The translations under genes and the position numbers were made by a program. DNA of 17,593 bases from Patescibacteria group bacterium (lineage in GTDB: Bacteria; Patescibacteriota; Saccharimonadia; Saccharimonadales; Saccharimonadaceae), in the NCBI GenBank assembly GCA_030917245.1, contig JAUPVA010000061.1, forward strand, positions 1-17,593, read 5' to 3'. Below, piece after piece: positions 1 to 7,976 of the stretch. Positions within the stretch are counted from its first letter, which is position 1, and each line of letters begins with the position of its first letter. The notes beneath the pieces are model-generated. The model was not told the origin of the DNA, did not search any database, and saw nothing but the letters and a program-made list of their open reading frames with translations.

Positions 1-1237
1 CATCAATATATTTATTGAGCGATCGTACAGTCAGCCAGACCTCATCGATGGCTTTGTTAAACTCGAGTCGCTCCATAGCTTCGTGGTATGGCTGCATGTC
101 GTGCTCGCCAAGCGGTGCATCGCCGATTACCCCGGCTTGATATTTTGTAAGCATATTTGCCACACGGGCGACAAGGTTACCGAGGTCGTTAGCCAACTCG
201 GTGTTATAAGCGTTTTCAAATTTCTCCCAGGTGAAATCTCCGTCGTCGAGGGTTGGGATATGACGCGAGAAGTAATAGCGGAACGCATCGATGCCGTATT
301 GATCAATGATTTCGTTCGGATCAATCACATTACCGACCGTTTTACTCATTTTCGCCCCACCTACATTCACAAATCCATGAACCAATAGCTTCTTTGGAAG
401 ACTGATTCCCAGACCGAGCAAAATAGCGGGCCAGATACCTGCGTGAAATCGCAAAATATCTTTTCCTATTACTTGTATATCAGCGGGCCAAAATTCCTGC
501 CATTCGGGTTTATCGGGGTACCCAAGAACAGTAAGGTAATTACTTAACGCATCAACCCATACGTACATTATTTGATCTGGGTCACCTGGAACACCAACCC
601 CCCAGGTCAAGCTTTTCTTTGGTCTTGAAACCGACACATCCGGCAAGCCGTCCTTTATAAGATTTAAGAATTCGTTTTTTCGGAACTCGGGAACAATTTG
701 CATTTGGTTGGTTTCAATTGCATCACGGATTTTTTGAGTAAATTCGCTTGTTTTCAAGTAGTAATTCTCTTCGGCTACTTGCTCGTATGGAGTCTGATGA
801 TCAGGGCAGACGCCGCCCGTCGCTTCGACTTCTTTGTCAGTAAAAAAAGCTTCGTGACCGACACAGTACCATCCGGTATAGGTTCCTTTGTATATATACG
901 GCTGTAACTGCTGCCATATGTATTGAACAGCACCTTTGTGATGACCATCGGTCGTACGGACAAAGTCGGTATAGCTAGCTCCGACTTTTTTCATTAGTGC
1001 CTCAAAGTTAGGATACATCTGGTCAGCATAGGCTTGCGGTGTCAAATTATTTTCAGCTGCTTTTGCAGCAATCTTGTTTCCGTGCTCGTCTGTCCCCACC
1101 TGAAACCGAACATCTCGACCGTTTTGTCGTTGATATCGAGCCCAAATGTCGGCGTAAAGATAATCAAGGGCATTTCCAATATGAGGAATGCCGTTGACAT
1201 ACGGGATAGCAGTGGTGATATAGAGATTTTTTCCCAT
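1..1237 (-). CDS. metG: Methionyl-tRNA synthetase, 3' end outside window
   Basis: Class I aminoacyl-tRNA synthetase that charges tRNA-Met in the cytoplasm. I translated it by hand from the ATG at 1235-1237; about 412 residues are present and the reading frame runs off base 1 without a stop. The N-terminal Rossmann motif is PHIGNALDY (residues 18-26), with GTDEHG at 48-53. The flexible loop is KMSKT (residues 296-300), so the usual final Ser is Thr. The connective domain has C125-x2-H128 and C144-x2-H147, a possible variant zinc knuckle in place of the common CxxC pairs. WGVGVPGDP also fits the family. The start is fixed by MGKNLYITTAIPYVNG, a canonical MetG N-terminus. The stop of the yfiH-family gene lies 35 bases upstream, and a strong -10 box sits 8 bases before the ATG, so this gene may have its own leaderless transcript. 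Confidence 0.97.
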   Translation of the reverse strand, partial: MGKNLYITTAIPYVNGIPHIGNALDYLYADIWARYQRQNGRDVRFQVGTDEHGNKIAAKAAENNLTPQAYADQMYPNFEALMKKVGASYTDFVRTTDGHHKGAVQYIWQQLQPYIYKGTYTGWYCVGHEAFFTDKEVEATGGVCPDHQTPYEQVAEENYYLKTSEFTQKIRDAIETNQMQIVPEFRKNEFLNLIKDGLPDVSVSRPKKSLTWGVGVPGDPDQIMYVWVDALSNYLTVLGYPDKPEWQEFWPADIQVIGKDILRFHAGIWPAILLGLGISLPKKLLVHGFVNVGGAKMSKTVGNVIDPNEIIDQYGIDAFRYYFSRHIPTLDDGDFTWEKFENAYNTELANDLGNLVARVANMLTKYQAGVIGDAPLGEHDMQPYHEAMERLEFNKAIDEVWLTVRSLNKYID

Positions 1238-1245
1238 CGCTACTC

Positions 1246-1254
1246 AGTATAACA
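1246..1254 (-). promoter_or_regulatory. Extended -10 promoter of metG (TGTTATACT)
   Basis: On the minus strand TGT-TATACT (extended -10) ends 8 bases before the metG ATG. With the normal -10 to +1 distance, transcription would begin within one to three bases of the ATG, giving a leaderless or nearly leaderless mRNA. No good -35 hexamer is seen 16-18 bases upstream, which is typical of extended -10 promoters. Inference only. Confidence 0.5.
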
Positions 1255-1272
1255 GAGGTTAAAAAATATATA

Positions 1273-1944
1273 TCACCGCTTCATACAGATGACTGCTTGG
1301 CGCCCATCTATTTCTTGATTCCCCTTTAAAAATTCACTATGCGAAAACAACGCGTCGTCTGTGGTGGTATCCCTGTCGTCAACCGTAATCTTGGCCTGAT
1401 CAATGCCAGCGCTGCGCAGTTGATCGACCGCTACCGAATGCATGCTTTGATTATCAAAGTCGTAGAGAGGATAGCGCGTCCCTCCTGCGGCGGCACTAAG
1501 ATACACCTCAACCTGTGTAGGGTCGGTTCCGAACTGATTTACCATATACCGCACAAGAGCGTAGCCTCCCTCTTGCAACAAATTATGCCTGCCTAAATGT
1601 GCCAGTCCGATAATTCCTTGATGCGTATCAGAGAGCACAGCTCCAATGCAGTCGGCAACCGGTAGCAGTAATGCGATTTGGCTATCGCGAGTAAACAAGG
1701 CGTCAGCGACGATGGTCGATGGAGTTACGATACCGTCACCGGCATGCCGAGAATCAATCGTTACAAATCGCCGAAAGTCATTGCCTTCATATTTCAGGTG
1801 TACCAGGGCTGTTTGTTCTGCAGATATGCCGTAACGGGCCAAAAATCCTTGTCGATTTTTCAGTCGTTGATCTGCTGATACACTAGCAGACATTGAGCCA
1901 TCAGACACTGTGGAGGTTGCAATGAGGAGTGAGCTATTTTTCAT
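1273..1944 (-). CDS. YfiH/PgeF-family (laccase-domain, DUF152) protein
   Basis: Resembles the multicopper-polyphenol-oxidase/YfiH family. Members act as purine nucleoside phosphorylase/adenosine deaminase-like enzymes or as peptidoglycan editing factors. Recognisable blocks are LVHLKYEGN (about 47-55, the equivalent of the family QVHG segment, H49), VADALFT (79-85), VADCIGAVLSD (96-106, Cys99), and IIGLAHLGRHN (111-121, His116). These give the H-C-H metal/active-site set. The usual HAGWRG is changed to HLGRHN, and the C-terminal DTTTDDALFSHSE matches the family's DERFFSYRR-like end. At 223 residues it is slightly short. The ATG lies inside the last codons of rsmA (11-base overlap), so translation is probably coupled. 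A cell-wall editing role would fit the neighbouring Rpf gene but is inference. Which reaction it catalyses cannot be decided here. Confidence 0.85.
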   Translation of the reverse strand: MKNSSLLIATSTVSDGSMSASVSADQRLKNRQGFLARYGISAEQTALVHLKYEGNDFRRFVTIDSRHAGDGIVTPSTIVADALFTRDSQIALLLPVADCIGAVLSDTHQGIIGLAHLGRHNLLQEGGYALVRYMVNQFGTDPTQVEVYLSAAAGGTRYPLYDFDNQSMHSVAVDQLRSAGIDQAKITVDDRDTTTDDALFSHSEFLKGNQEIDGRQAVICMKR

Positions 1945-2710
1945 ATACTTTCATAAGCGTCATCCAATCATCGACCGATAGCATTTCAGCGCGTGACTCA
2001 GGGTCGAGTCCAGCCGCGCGAACAATATTTTCGGCTTCGGGCTTACTGATGCCGAGCCCACCCGATAAGCTCGAGCGAAGCTTTTTTCTTTTCGCCGAGA
2101 AGCCGGCCTTCACCAAACGAAAGAACTTTTGCTCATCAGTACTTTGCACCCGAGGTTGATTGCGCGTTCGGAGTATTATTACCTGCGAGTCTACCCGTGG
2201 TGGTGGCGTAAAGTACTCCCGAGGAACCTCTATTCCTAATGATGCCTCTGCGTAAACCTGCGCAGATATTGCGAGGATACTCATATTACCTGCCTGGGCT
2301 GCGACCCGCTCCGCCACCTCTTTCTGAACAAGTAACACCGCGACGCGTGGCTTATTGGTACTCGTCATCAATTTGTGAATAATCTTAGATGTAATGTAAT
2401 ACGGTACGTTTGCGACAACGACGTAACCCTTGGGTAAGCTGGCAAGGTCAAACGCTAAAATATCTTCATTTGTAACGGTCAGATTTGTTCCAGGGTATTG
2501 CCCAGGAAGCTTTCGAGCGAGCTCAGCGTCAAACTCAACGGCAATTACGTTGCCGGCACGGCGTAATAGCTCTGATGTGAGCGTACCAAGTCCGGGTCCA
2601 ATCTCTAACACCGTATCAGTCGGTGTAATATCGGCAGATTCAGCGATAGCCTCTAGAATAATACGGTTAGTGAGCCAGTGCTGCCCCAGCTCTTTTTTTG
2701 GCCCTGCCAC
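1934..2710 (-). CDS. rsmA: 16S rRNA (adenine(1518)-N6/adenine(1519)-N6)-dimethyltransferase
   Basis: RsmA (KsgA) dimethylates the two adjacent adenines in the 3'-terminal hairpin of 16S rRNA during late small-subunit maturation. It uses S-adenosylmethionine. Motif I is VLEIGPGLGTL (34-44), the ribose-binding acid is in AVEFD (57-61), NEDIL holds the adenine-contacting acid (about 81-85), and motif IV is NVPYYI (101-106), the NxPY signature of N6-adenine methyltransferases. FSAKRKKLRSSL near the C-terminus is the usual RsmA basic segment. The length of 258 residues is normal. The start is GTG three bases after the rpf stop, and LGQHWLTN close to the start matches the family LGQNFL motif, supporting this start. 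Its 3' end overlaps the next gene, so rpf, rsmA and the yfiH-family gene look like one operon. Confidence 0.96.
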   Translation of the reverse strand: MAGPKKELGQHWLTNRIILEAIAESADITPTDTVLEIGPGLGTLTSELLRRAGNVIAVEFDAELARKLPGQYPGTNLTVTNEDILAFDLASLPKGYVVVANVPYYITSKIIHKLMTSTNKPRVAVLLVQKEVAERVAAQAGNMSILAISAQVYAEASLGIEVPREYFTPPPRVDSQVIILRTRNQPRVQSTDEQKFFRLVKAGFSAKRKKLRSSLSGGLGISKPEAENIVRAAGLDPESRAEMLSVDDWMTLMKVYEK

Positions 2711-2713
2711 AAC

Positions 2714-3895
2714 TTACAGTATTCCTTGAGACTGCATTTTCTTGGCACATCCAGGGAACTGTTTGAAGATGCTTGATCGCGAGAGCAATGATTGGACTGC
2801 TTGTTTTTGGGCATCGAGTGGAGCCTCATGCGGCATGACAGAGTTATACGGAGCAGGAGCGACTTTTTGCCAGGTTGCCGGCATAAATTGGAAGGCGCCG
2901 TAAAAACCGTTCCCTGAATTTCGCGTTGCCGTCATGCCGCTCTCGCACATTCCGAGTGCAGTAATTTGAGCTTCAGAAAGGGGGCCGCCCGTATACTTGA
3001 ATTTAGTACCGACGGTCTGAACCTGTTTTACCGGCTGCTTAGTGACGACAGTCTGAATAACTTTTCTGGCAATCTCAACTCCGTCGCGCATTTCAATTTC
3101 ATATGTCACCATTTTTTTACCAGCTTGACCTGCAGTTTGCACCTCTTTAAAGCTTGGCTCACGGTTAGCGTCTTGAATTGTCTCAGTCTCAAACTCAATT
3201 GACTCTTCTTGTGTAATAGTCTGCTTTCCGTTCCGCCAAATCGATAACTCCATATTGGCGGTAATTACTACCGAAGCATCCTGCGACATGTCATCATCTT
3301 TACCTAGCACAATGTCTTTTTCTTTTAAGAATTCCCCCACGGTTTTTGCCTGAGTATAGACTGTCTCTTGCTTGCCATATAGCTTCAAGGCAATAGGCAA
3401 CGCCCGGTCAACATTCATTCTGAGGCTTGCGCCGTCGGCTACGAAATCAGGACTGACGTCTATAGCGGCTTCGTCCTCATCACGTAAAGAAATACCTGCG
3501 TGCTGGGCGATTTGTTTTGGCGTCTGATAAGCACTCATAACTAGTTGTTTGATTGGGCCGTCAATAATAACCACCGGACGGGCGCGGTAAATATTCACCT
3601 GGTAGCTATTTGTTACAAGCGGCTCGTCAAGCCCCGGCTCTACTCTGTCGTTTTTATCAAGTTTTATGTCTGCTTCATCAAACACTTCACGTAGTGTATC
3701 GGCTTTCGTAATGACGCCGGTCTCGACCTCCCGGTCATGAATCATAATGAGTCGCTCACCAGCCCCGGCAGCATGCGCATTCGGCATTAACGCAAGCGCA
3801 AGCACTGCCAGGCTAATACTCAGACCGACAAGGAAATAATAAAATGGCGAAATCGTTTTTAAAAAATCTCTCATTGAATGGTTGCGCCATACCAC
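2714..3895 (-). CDS. RpfB-like resuscitation-promoting factor (DUF348-G5-Rpf)
   Basis: Predicted cell-surface peptidoglycan-cleaving enzyme with RpfB architecture. It has an N-terminal membrane/signal segment (about 18-42, ending ANAHAA-like). DUF348-type modules follow (about 45-220), with the typical pattern of threonine-valine start, basic-acid loop and XXPGLDEPLVT. A G5 domain spans about 222-297 (EESIEFETETIQD ... GVEIARKVIQTVVTKQPV). A C-terminal Rpf lysozyme-like domain spans about 303-388, with catalytic Glu318 in CESG and NSGNGFYGAFQFMPATWQ. Cys317 and Cys383 are placed like the conserved Rpf disulfide pair. The start is GTG at 3895; an ATG at 3874 gives MRDFLKTISP and is also possible, as neither has a strong ribosome site. 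Rpf proteins of actinobacteria wake dormant cells by remodelling peptidoglycan. For a host-attached small bacterium, wall remodelling is a reasonable inference. Confidence 0.93.
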   Translation of the reverse strand: MVWRNHSMRDFLKTISPFYYFLVGLSISLAVLALALMPNAHAAGAGERLIMIHDREVETGVITKADTLREVFDEADIKLDKNDRVEPGLDEPLVTNSYQVNIYRARPVVIIDGPIKQLVMSAYQTPKQIAQHAGISLRDEDEAAIDVSPDFVADGASLRMNVDRALPIALKLYGKQETVYTQAKTVGEFLKEKDIVLGKDDDMSQDASVVITANMELSIWRNGKQTITQEESIEFETETIQDANREPSFKEVQTAGQAGKKMVTYEIEMRDGVEIARKVIQTVVTKQPVKQVQTVGTKFKYTGGPLSEAQITALGMCESGMTATRNSGNGFYGAFQFMPATWQKVAPAPYNSVMPHEAPLDAQKQAVQSLLSRSSIFKQFPGCAKKMQSQGIL

Positions 3896-3941
3896 CGAGG
3901 CGCTTCTGACACACCGTTACTAGGTAGTGTCGTACGCTTTC

Positions 3942-3950
3942 ATTATACCA
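3942..3950 (-). promoter_or_regulatory. Extended -10 promoter before rpf (TGGTATAAT)
   Basis: Perfect TATAAT preceded by TGG on the minus strand, in the 77-base gap between pcrA and the rpf-like gene. It lies 46 bases before the GTG start, so the rpf-rsmA operon would have a leader of roughly 40 bases. A -35 element is poor. This is the only sizeable gap in this part of the core block, which supports a promoter here. Confidence 0.6.
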
Positions 3951-3972
3951 AAGTATCGCAATGGCTTCTATG

Positions 3973-6063
3973 CTACGCCCGTTCCAAACGAGCATATTCG
4001 ACATTGAGCTTCTTGCTCTGACCACTGTCGAACAAAACGGTGACTGCTAGACCATCGATATCGACAATCGTCCCCGTTCCAAACTGTGCTGAACGAACTC
4101 GATCATTAATATCGTAGGCTACTGCTTCAGGGAAATCATCCATGTACTGGTCTGATTGCTGCTCAACAGCAGCGACTGCGTTGCCCATATCGGCTATAAA
4201 TCGAGAGGGAGGGTTATACCCGCGCTGACCGAATTGTAAGCGCGAGGCTGCGTAGCTAATGTGAAGCTCTTCACGAGCACGAGTCATACCGACGTAGCAC
4301 AACCGTCGCTCCTCTTCCAGTTCACTTGGGCCAGCGTCGTGAATTCTGGAGTGCGGAAAAATACCTTCTTCGAGTCCAACCATAAATACAACTGGATATT
4401 CTAACCCTTTTGCGGCATGTAGCGTCATAAGGGTGACGCTCGGCTGCCCTTTTGCTTCATCGGCACTTGTCATTAACGCTACTTCTTCAAGAAATTCTGG
4501 TAGAGCCGCAAATGTCTTAGCGTCAGATACCAGCGAACTGACATTCTCTTCCCTATCTTCGGCCTGGGGTGTACCGTCGCGCAAATAATTCAGATAGCCA
4601 ATTCGCTCAAGCAATTCCTCGATAATCTGGCTCGGTTCTCTGTCGAGCACCCTAAATCCATCAAGAATCTCTCCAAGTTTCCCGAGCGAGTTTTTTGCTC
4701 GTGGAGTTAAGCCATCCGCTTCCTGAACACGTACGAGCGCTTCGATAATATCCATGCCAGTGCGTGATTGCCATATCATGAACCTTTCAAGACTTGTCGA
4801 GCCAACCCCCCTTCCGGGCACATTCGCAATCCGAGAAAAACTCATACGATCATTCGGCTGATATATCAGCCGTAAATACGCGATAATATCTTTAATTTCT
4901 TTCCGATCATAAAACCGTACTCCGCCAACAATCTGGTACGGTACACGTGCCTGAAGCAGTGCTCGCTCCATAATGTAGCTCTGAGCATTCGTTCGATATA
5001 ATACTGCGTAATCGTCTGGCTGACGTGCCCCAATTGCAACCTGGGAAGAAATGCGACTAGCTACCAGCCGTGCCTCTTCGGCTTCATCATACAACTCATG
5101 AACCTGGACAGGAGAGCCTGCGCCTTCGGCAGTCCATAGTTTTTTGTCAGTTCGTTGGACATTCTTTGTAATGACATTGTGGGCCGCTTCCAGAATTGCT
5201 CCCGTTGAACGATAGTTCTGTTCTAACTTAACTACCAGAGCGCCAGGAAAATCCCTTTCGAAATTAAGAATATTTTTAAAGTCCGCTCCTCGCCAGCTAT
5301 AGATGCTCTGCCAGTCATCACCAACGACACAGATATTGCGCTCAGGACCTACCAGTTGCTTGACAATTGCGTACTGGGCGGCGTTCGTATCTTGATACTC
5401 ATCTATCAGAATATGGACAAATTGACGTTGCCACTTGCGCCGCACGTCGTCTACTTCACGGAATAGCCGTACCGTCTCTAGTAGGAGATCATCAAAATCT
5501 AACGCGCCTGCCTCACGGCGCATCCGTTCGTATTCATGATAGATTTTGGCAACAGATTGCTGAAAAGGGTACGTAGCAGTCTGCGCGAATTCATCGGGTC
5601 CAATCATTTCATTTTTTGCTGTTGAAATCATGCCGCTGACTGATTTTGGCTTAATATTCGAATCAGTAATTCCTACAGATTTCATCGCTTGTTTGATTAG
5701 CCCTTGCCTGTCATCTTCATCGTAAATAACAAAGTTTGCGGCAATACCTATAGCATGACCATCCTGCCTTAGCAGCCGTACGCAAATACCGTGAAATGTT
5801 CCCATCCAGGGCATGAATCCACGTGTATTTGCCTGATTAAGTAAGCCAGCTAACCGTTCGCGCATCTCCTTAGCTGCCTTGTTCGTAAATGTCACCGCAA
5901 GTATTTGGTTAGGCCAAATATTCTTATTTCCAATCAAGTAAGCGATGCGGTGTGTTAACGTTTTTGTCTTACCACTGCCCGCTCCGGCCAAAATTAATAC
6001 CGGACCAGCATTGGCCGTGACAGCTTGTATCTGAGCCTCGTTCAGCCCCTCCGTAAAATTCAT
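3973..6063 (-). CDS. pcrA: UvrD/PcrA-type ATP-dependent 3'-5' DNA helicase
   Basis: Superfamily 1A helicase that unwinds DNA in repair and replication restart. All motifs are present: Q-motif/N-terminus LNEAQIQAV (7-15), Walker A GAGSGKT (27-33), motif Ia TFTNKAAKEM (58-67), motif II DEYQDTN (221-227), motif III QSIYSWRGA (252-260), motif IV QNYRS (282-286), motif V TLHAAKGLEYPVVF (547-560), and motif VI VGMTRARE (591-598). The C-terminus (about 650-694, ...FGTGTIVDID...VLFDSGQSKKLNVEYARL) matches the PcrA Tudor-like domain that contacts RNA polymerase. The total of 696 residues is normal for PcrA. The ATG start with MNFTEGLNEAQ is clear. A TATAAT lies 8 bases before it. The preceding gene's stop is only 28 bases upstream. 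Confidence 0.96.
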   Translation of the reverse strand: MNFTEGLNEAQIQAVTANAGPVLILAGAGSGKTKTLTHRIAYLIGNKNIWPNQILAVTFTNKAAKEMRERLAGLLNQANTRGFMPWMGTFHGICVRLLRQDGHAIGIAANFVIYDEDDRQGLIKQAMKSVGITDSNIKPKSVSGMISTAKNEMIGPDEFAQTATYPFQQSVAKIYHEYERMRREAGALDFDDLLLETVRLFREVDDVRRKWQRQFVHILIDEYQDTNAAQYAIVKQLVGPERNICVVGDDWQSIYSWRGADFKNILNFERDFPGALVVKLEQNYRSTGAILEAAHNVITKNVQRTDKKLWTAEGAGSPVQVHELYDEAEEARLVASRISSQVAIGARQPDDYAVLYRTNAQSYIMERALLQARVPYQIVGGVRFYDRKEIKDIIAYLRLIYQPNDRMSFSRIANVPGRGVGSTSLERFMIWQSRTGMDIIEALVRVQEADGLTPRAKNSLGKLGEILDGFRVLDREPSQIIEELLERIGYLNYLRDGTPQAEDREENVSSLVSDAKTFAALPEFLEEVALMTSADEAKGQPSVTLMTLHAAKGLEYPVVFMVGLEEGIFPHSRIHDAGPSELEEERRLCYVGMTRAREELHISYAASRLQFGQRGYNPPSRFIADMGNAVAAVEQQSDQYMDDFPEAVAYDINDRVRSAQFGTGTIVDIDGLAVTVLFDSGQSKKLNVEYARLERA

Positions 6064-6071
6064 CTCTTCTA

Positions 6072-6077
6072 ATTATA
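6072..6077 (-). promoter_or_regulatory. -10 box of pcrA (TATAAT)
   Basis: Perfect TATAAT on the minus strand, separated from the pcrA ATG by 8 bases. The predicted transcript would start at or within a base or two of the ATG. The short spacer also contains AGAAGAG, which could pass as a weak ribosome site for read-through transcripts from upstream genes. Confidence 0.45.
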
Positions 6078-6091
6078 CCGATTAATCAAGG

Positions 6092-7150
6092 TCAGGGGAT
6101 AATTCCAAAGCTATAGAGGGCAAAGGCACCCCCCGCGCCAAGGCCGAGAAGCAGGATCACCCACAGTACCCACAGCCAGCCCGATCGGTGCTTGGCCGGG
6201 TGAGTAACAGGTTCTGGGTACTCCGATGCGTCATAAATTGCCGCATGACTTTTGTCGCCACTCGATTCCTGTGTTTTGTATTGCTGTGGAATCGATGCAG
6301 CCCCCAGTGGCGCAGCAGGCTCTTGAACTTGCTTCTGAGCATCTTCGGTCTCGACCGCCTGTGTAAGCTCTACACTCGTACCAGCCTCAATAGCGACTAA
6401 ATCACTACTTAGTCCGGGAATCTGTGGATTTAACGGCGGCTCATCATTATCTCTTTGATCCGTATTATTCTCTGTATCTACAGACGTTTCAGCTGAAACA
6501 GCCGCTGGCACTACCGAATCAGATTCTCGGTTAAGTTCGGCTGTCAAATCAAGCCACGGCTTCTCTTCAACCGGCGTGGCATTGAGTGGTCGCTTGTCAA
6601 CTTTGGCATCGGTTATAAAAGGCGACTCAAGAGGTGCAGAATCGGCCAGGAGTGCAGGAGTAGAGGAGACTTCTTCATCGGTATTCTCTGGTTGCAGCTC
6701 CACCGATTGCGTCAAAGGAGGAGTCAGAGCAATTGGGTCAGGCATATCCTCTTGGACTACCGGCTCTGCTGCAACGGGTAGCGAGGGAGCAAGCGCCGGA
6801 GAGGCGACGTCTGATGACACGGGGCGAGGTGTTATTGCAATACCCTCCCTCGAAGCTTGAGGAGTTACGGAAGTACGCGGTGTCATATCTGAAGATGTGT
6901 GCACCATATCCATGAATCGTCCACTCCTCCGAGCGGCTGGCGCAGCGACTCGAGGGGTATTTGGAGAGCTAACCGGTGCTTCTTGAGAAACGGGAGGAGC
7001 CGTCTCGGGCTGAACGGGCGGGGTAGATGACGGAATGTTTGTTACAACGACTGGGGCAGCAGATTCATCTTTAGCAGCCGAAGCTTGCGGAACGTTCGAC
7101 ATAAGAGAATTCACCGCTTTATCTAATTCATCAAAATCGATGTCTTTCAT
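6092..7150 (-). CDS. Pro/Ser/Ala-rich protein with C-terminal membrane anchor, unknown function
   Basis: I do not recognise a family. The start ATG at 7148-7150 lies one base after the tpiA stop, with GGGAAGAGA just before it, so translation is probably coupled to tpiA; a longer GTG-type start at 7171 would overlap tpiA and is less likely. The product is about 352 residues. A short acidic, probably helical N-terminus (MKDIDFDELDKAVNSLMSNV) is followed by about 290 residues of low-complexity, acidic, Pro/Ser/Ala/Thr-rich sequence expected to be disordered. A basic stretch (HPAKHRSG) comes next, then one hydrophobic helix of about 25 residues, with only a few residues after it. There is no signal peptide. 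By the positive-inside rule the long disordered part would be cytoplasmic and the C-terminus outside, that is, a tail-anchored topology. Its position between tpiA and pcrA gives little functional hint. Confidence 0.85.
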   Translation of the reverse strand: MKDIDFDELDKAVNSLMSNVPQASAAKDESAAPVVVTNIPSSTPPVQPETAPPVSQEAPVSSPNTPRVAAPAARRSGRFMDMVHTSSDMTPRTSVTPQASREGIAITPRPVSSDVASPALAPSLPVAAEPVVQEDMPDPIALTPPLTQSVELQPENTDEEVSSTPALLADSAPLESPFITDAKVDKRPLNATPVEEKPWLDLTAELNRESDSVVPAAVSAETSVDTENNTDQRDNDEPPLNPQIPGLSSDLVAIEAGTSVELTQAVETEDAQKQVQEPAAPLGAASIPQQYKTQESSGDKSHAAIYDASEYPEPVTHPAKHRSGWLWVLWVILLLGLGAGGAFALYSFGIIP

Positions 7151-7151
7151 G

Positions 7152-7922
7152 TTATCTCTTCCCAGCGGCAAAAGCCGCCTCTACGATTGCTTCAAACTCT
7201 TTTACTTTTAAGCTAGCGCCGCCAACTAAGAGTCCGTCAATTGCCGTGATGGCCAGGTAGCTAGAGGCATTCTGCGAAGAAACACTTCCCCCGTACAGCA
7301 CCCGCACCGCAGCGGCCGTTTCTCGTCCATACAAATGCTCTACTTGCCGACGAATAATATGCGCGGCTCTTTCGACATCAGCCGGAAGAGCATTATCGCC
7401 CGTACCGATTGCCCAGACAGGTTCATACGCAATAACAAGTTCTGCCACTTCATCAGCGGTTAAATTGGCCAAACCGCCTACGATTTGATCGTGCAGCACA
7501 CCAGTGGTTTCTTTTGCGGCACGTTCATGAGCAGTTTCTCCAACACAGAGAATCGGAGTAATACCATGACGCACAGCGGCCTGAACTTTATTACGTACGT
7601 CTTTATCATGCTCGCCAAAAATATGACGTCGTTCAGAGTGACCAATGATGGCGTAGCTTACCAGTCCACGAAGCATATGTGCTGATACTTCGCCTGTGTA
7701 CGCACCCTCGTCCTTCCAGAAGAGGTTCTGCGAGGCAAGCTTGAATAGCTTGCGTTCAACCTGCAATGACATAGACTGCACCGCTAGCATGCTCGGCGCC
7801 AGGACAACCTCAACACTACGGTGAGCCTTTAAGGCACCTCCGAGCTTGTGTAAATACAAACTGGACTCATGCACCGTTAGGTTCATTTTCCAGTTACCGA
7901 CAATCAGTTTTTTGTTGCTCAC
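7152..7922 (-). CDS. tpiA: Triosephosphate isomerase
   Basis: Interconverts dihydroxyacetone phosphate and glyceraldehyde 3-phosphate in glycolysis. TIM barrel of 256 residues, normal length. Catalytic residues are visible: Lys12 in GNWKMN, His95 in IIGHSERR, and Glu167 in AYEPVWAIGTG with the flexible loop after it (about 168-176). Phosphate contacts are GGSVSSQN (211-218) and GLLVGGASL (230-238). The start is GTG (7920-7922), giving MSNKKLIVGNWKMN, which aligns well with the family. It lies 54 bases after pgk and directly before the membrane-anchored unknown protein. It belongs to the pyk-pgk-tpiA glycolytic block. Confidence 0.97.
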   Translation of the reverse strand: MSNKKLIVGNWKMNLTVHESSLYLHKLGGALKAHRSVEVVLAPSMLAVQSMSLQVERKLFKLASQNLFWKDEGAYTGEVSAHMLRGLVSYAIIGHSERRHIFGEHDKDVRNKVQAAVRHGITPILCVGETAHERAAKETTGVLHDQIVGGLANLTADEVAELVIAYEPVWAIGTGDNALPADVERAAHIIRRQVEHLYGRETAAAVRVLYGGSVSSQNASSYLAITAIDGLLVGGASLKVKEFEAIVEAAFAAGKR

Positions 7923-7976
7923 CCTAGTAATTTACTGCTTACGCTTATATTGCTTTTAAGTGTACATCAGTGGGGC

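Noticed and set aside
3813..4025. Minus-strand 70-codon frame between pcrA and rpf
   Set aside because: It overlaps both neighbours, including the rpf membrane segment in another frame, and spans the rpf promoter.
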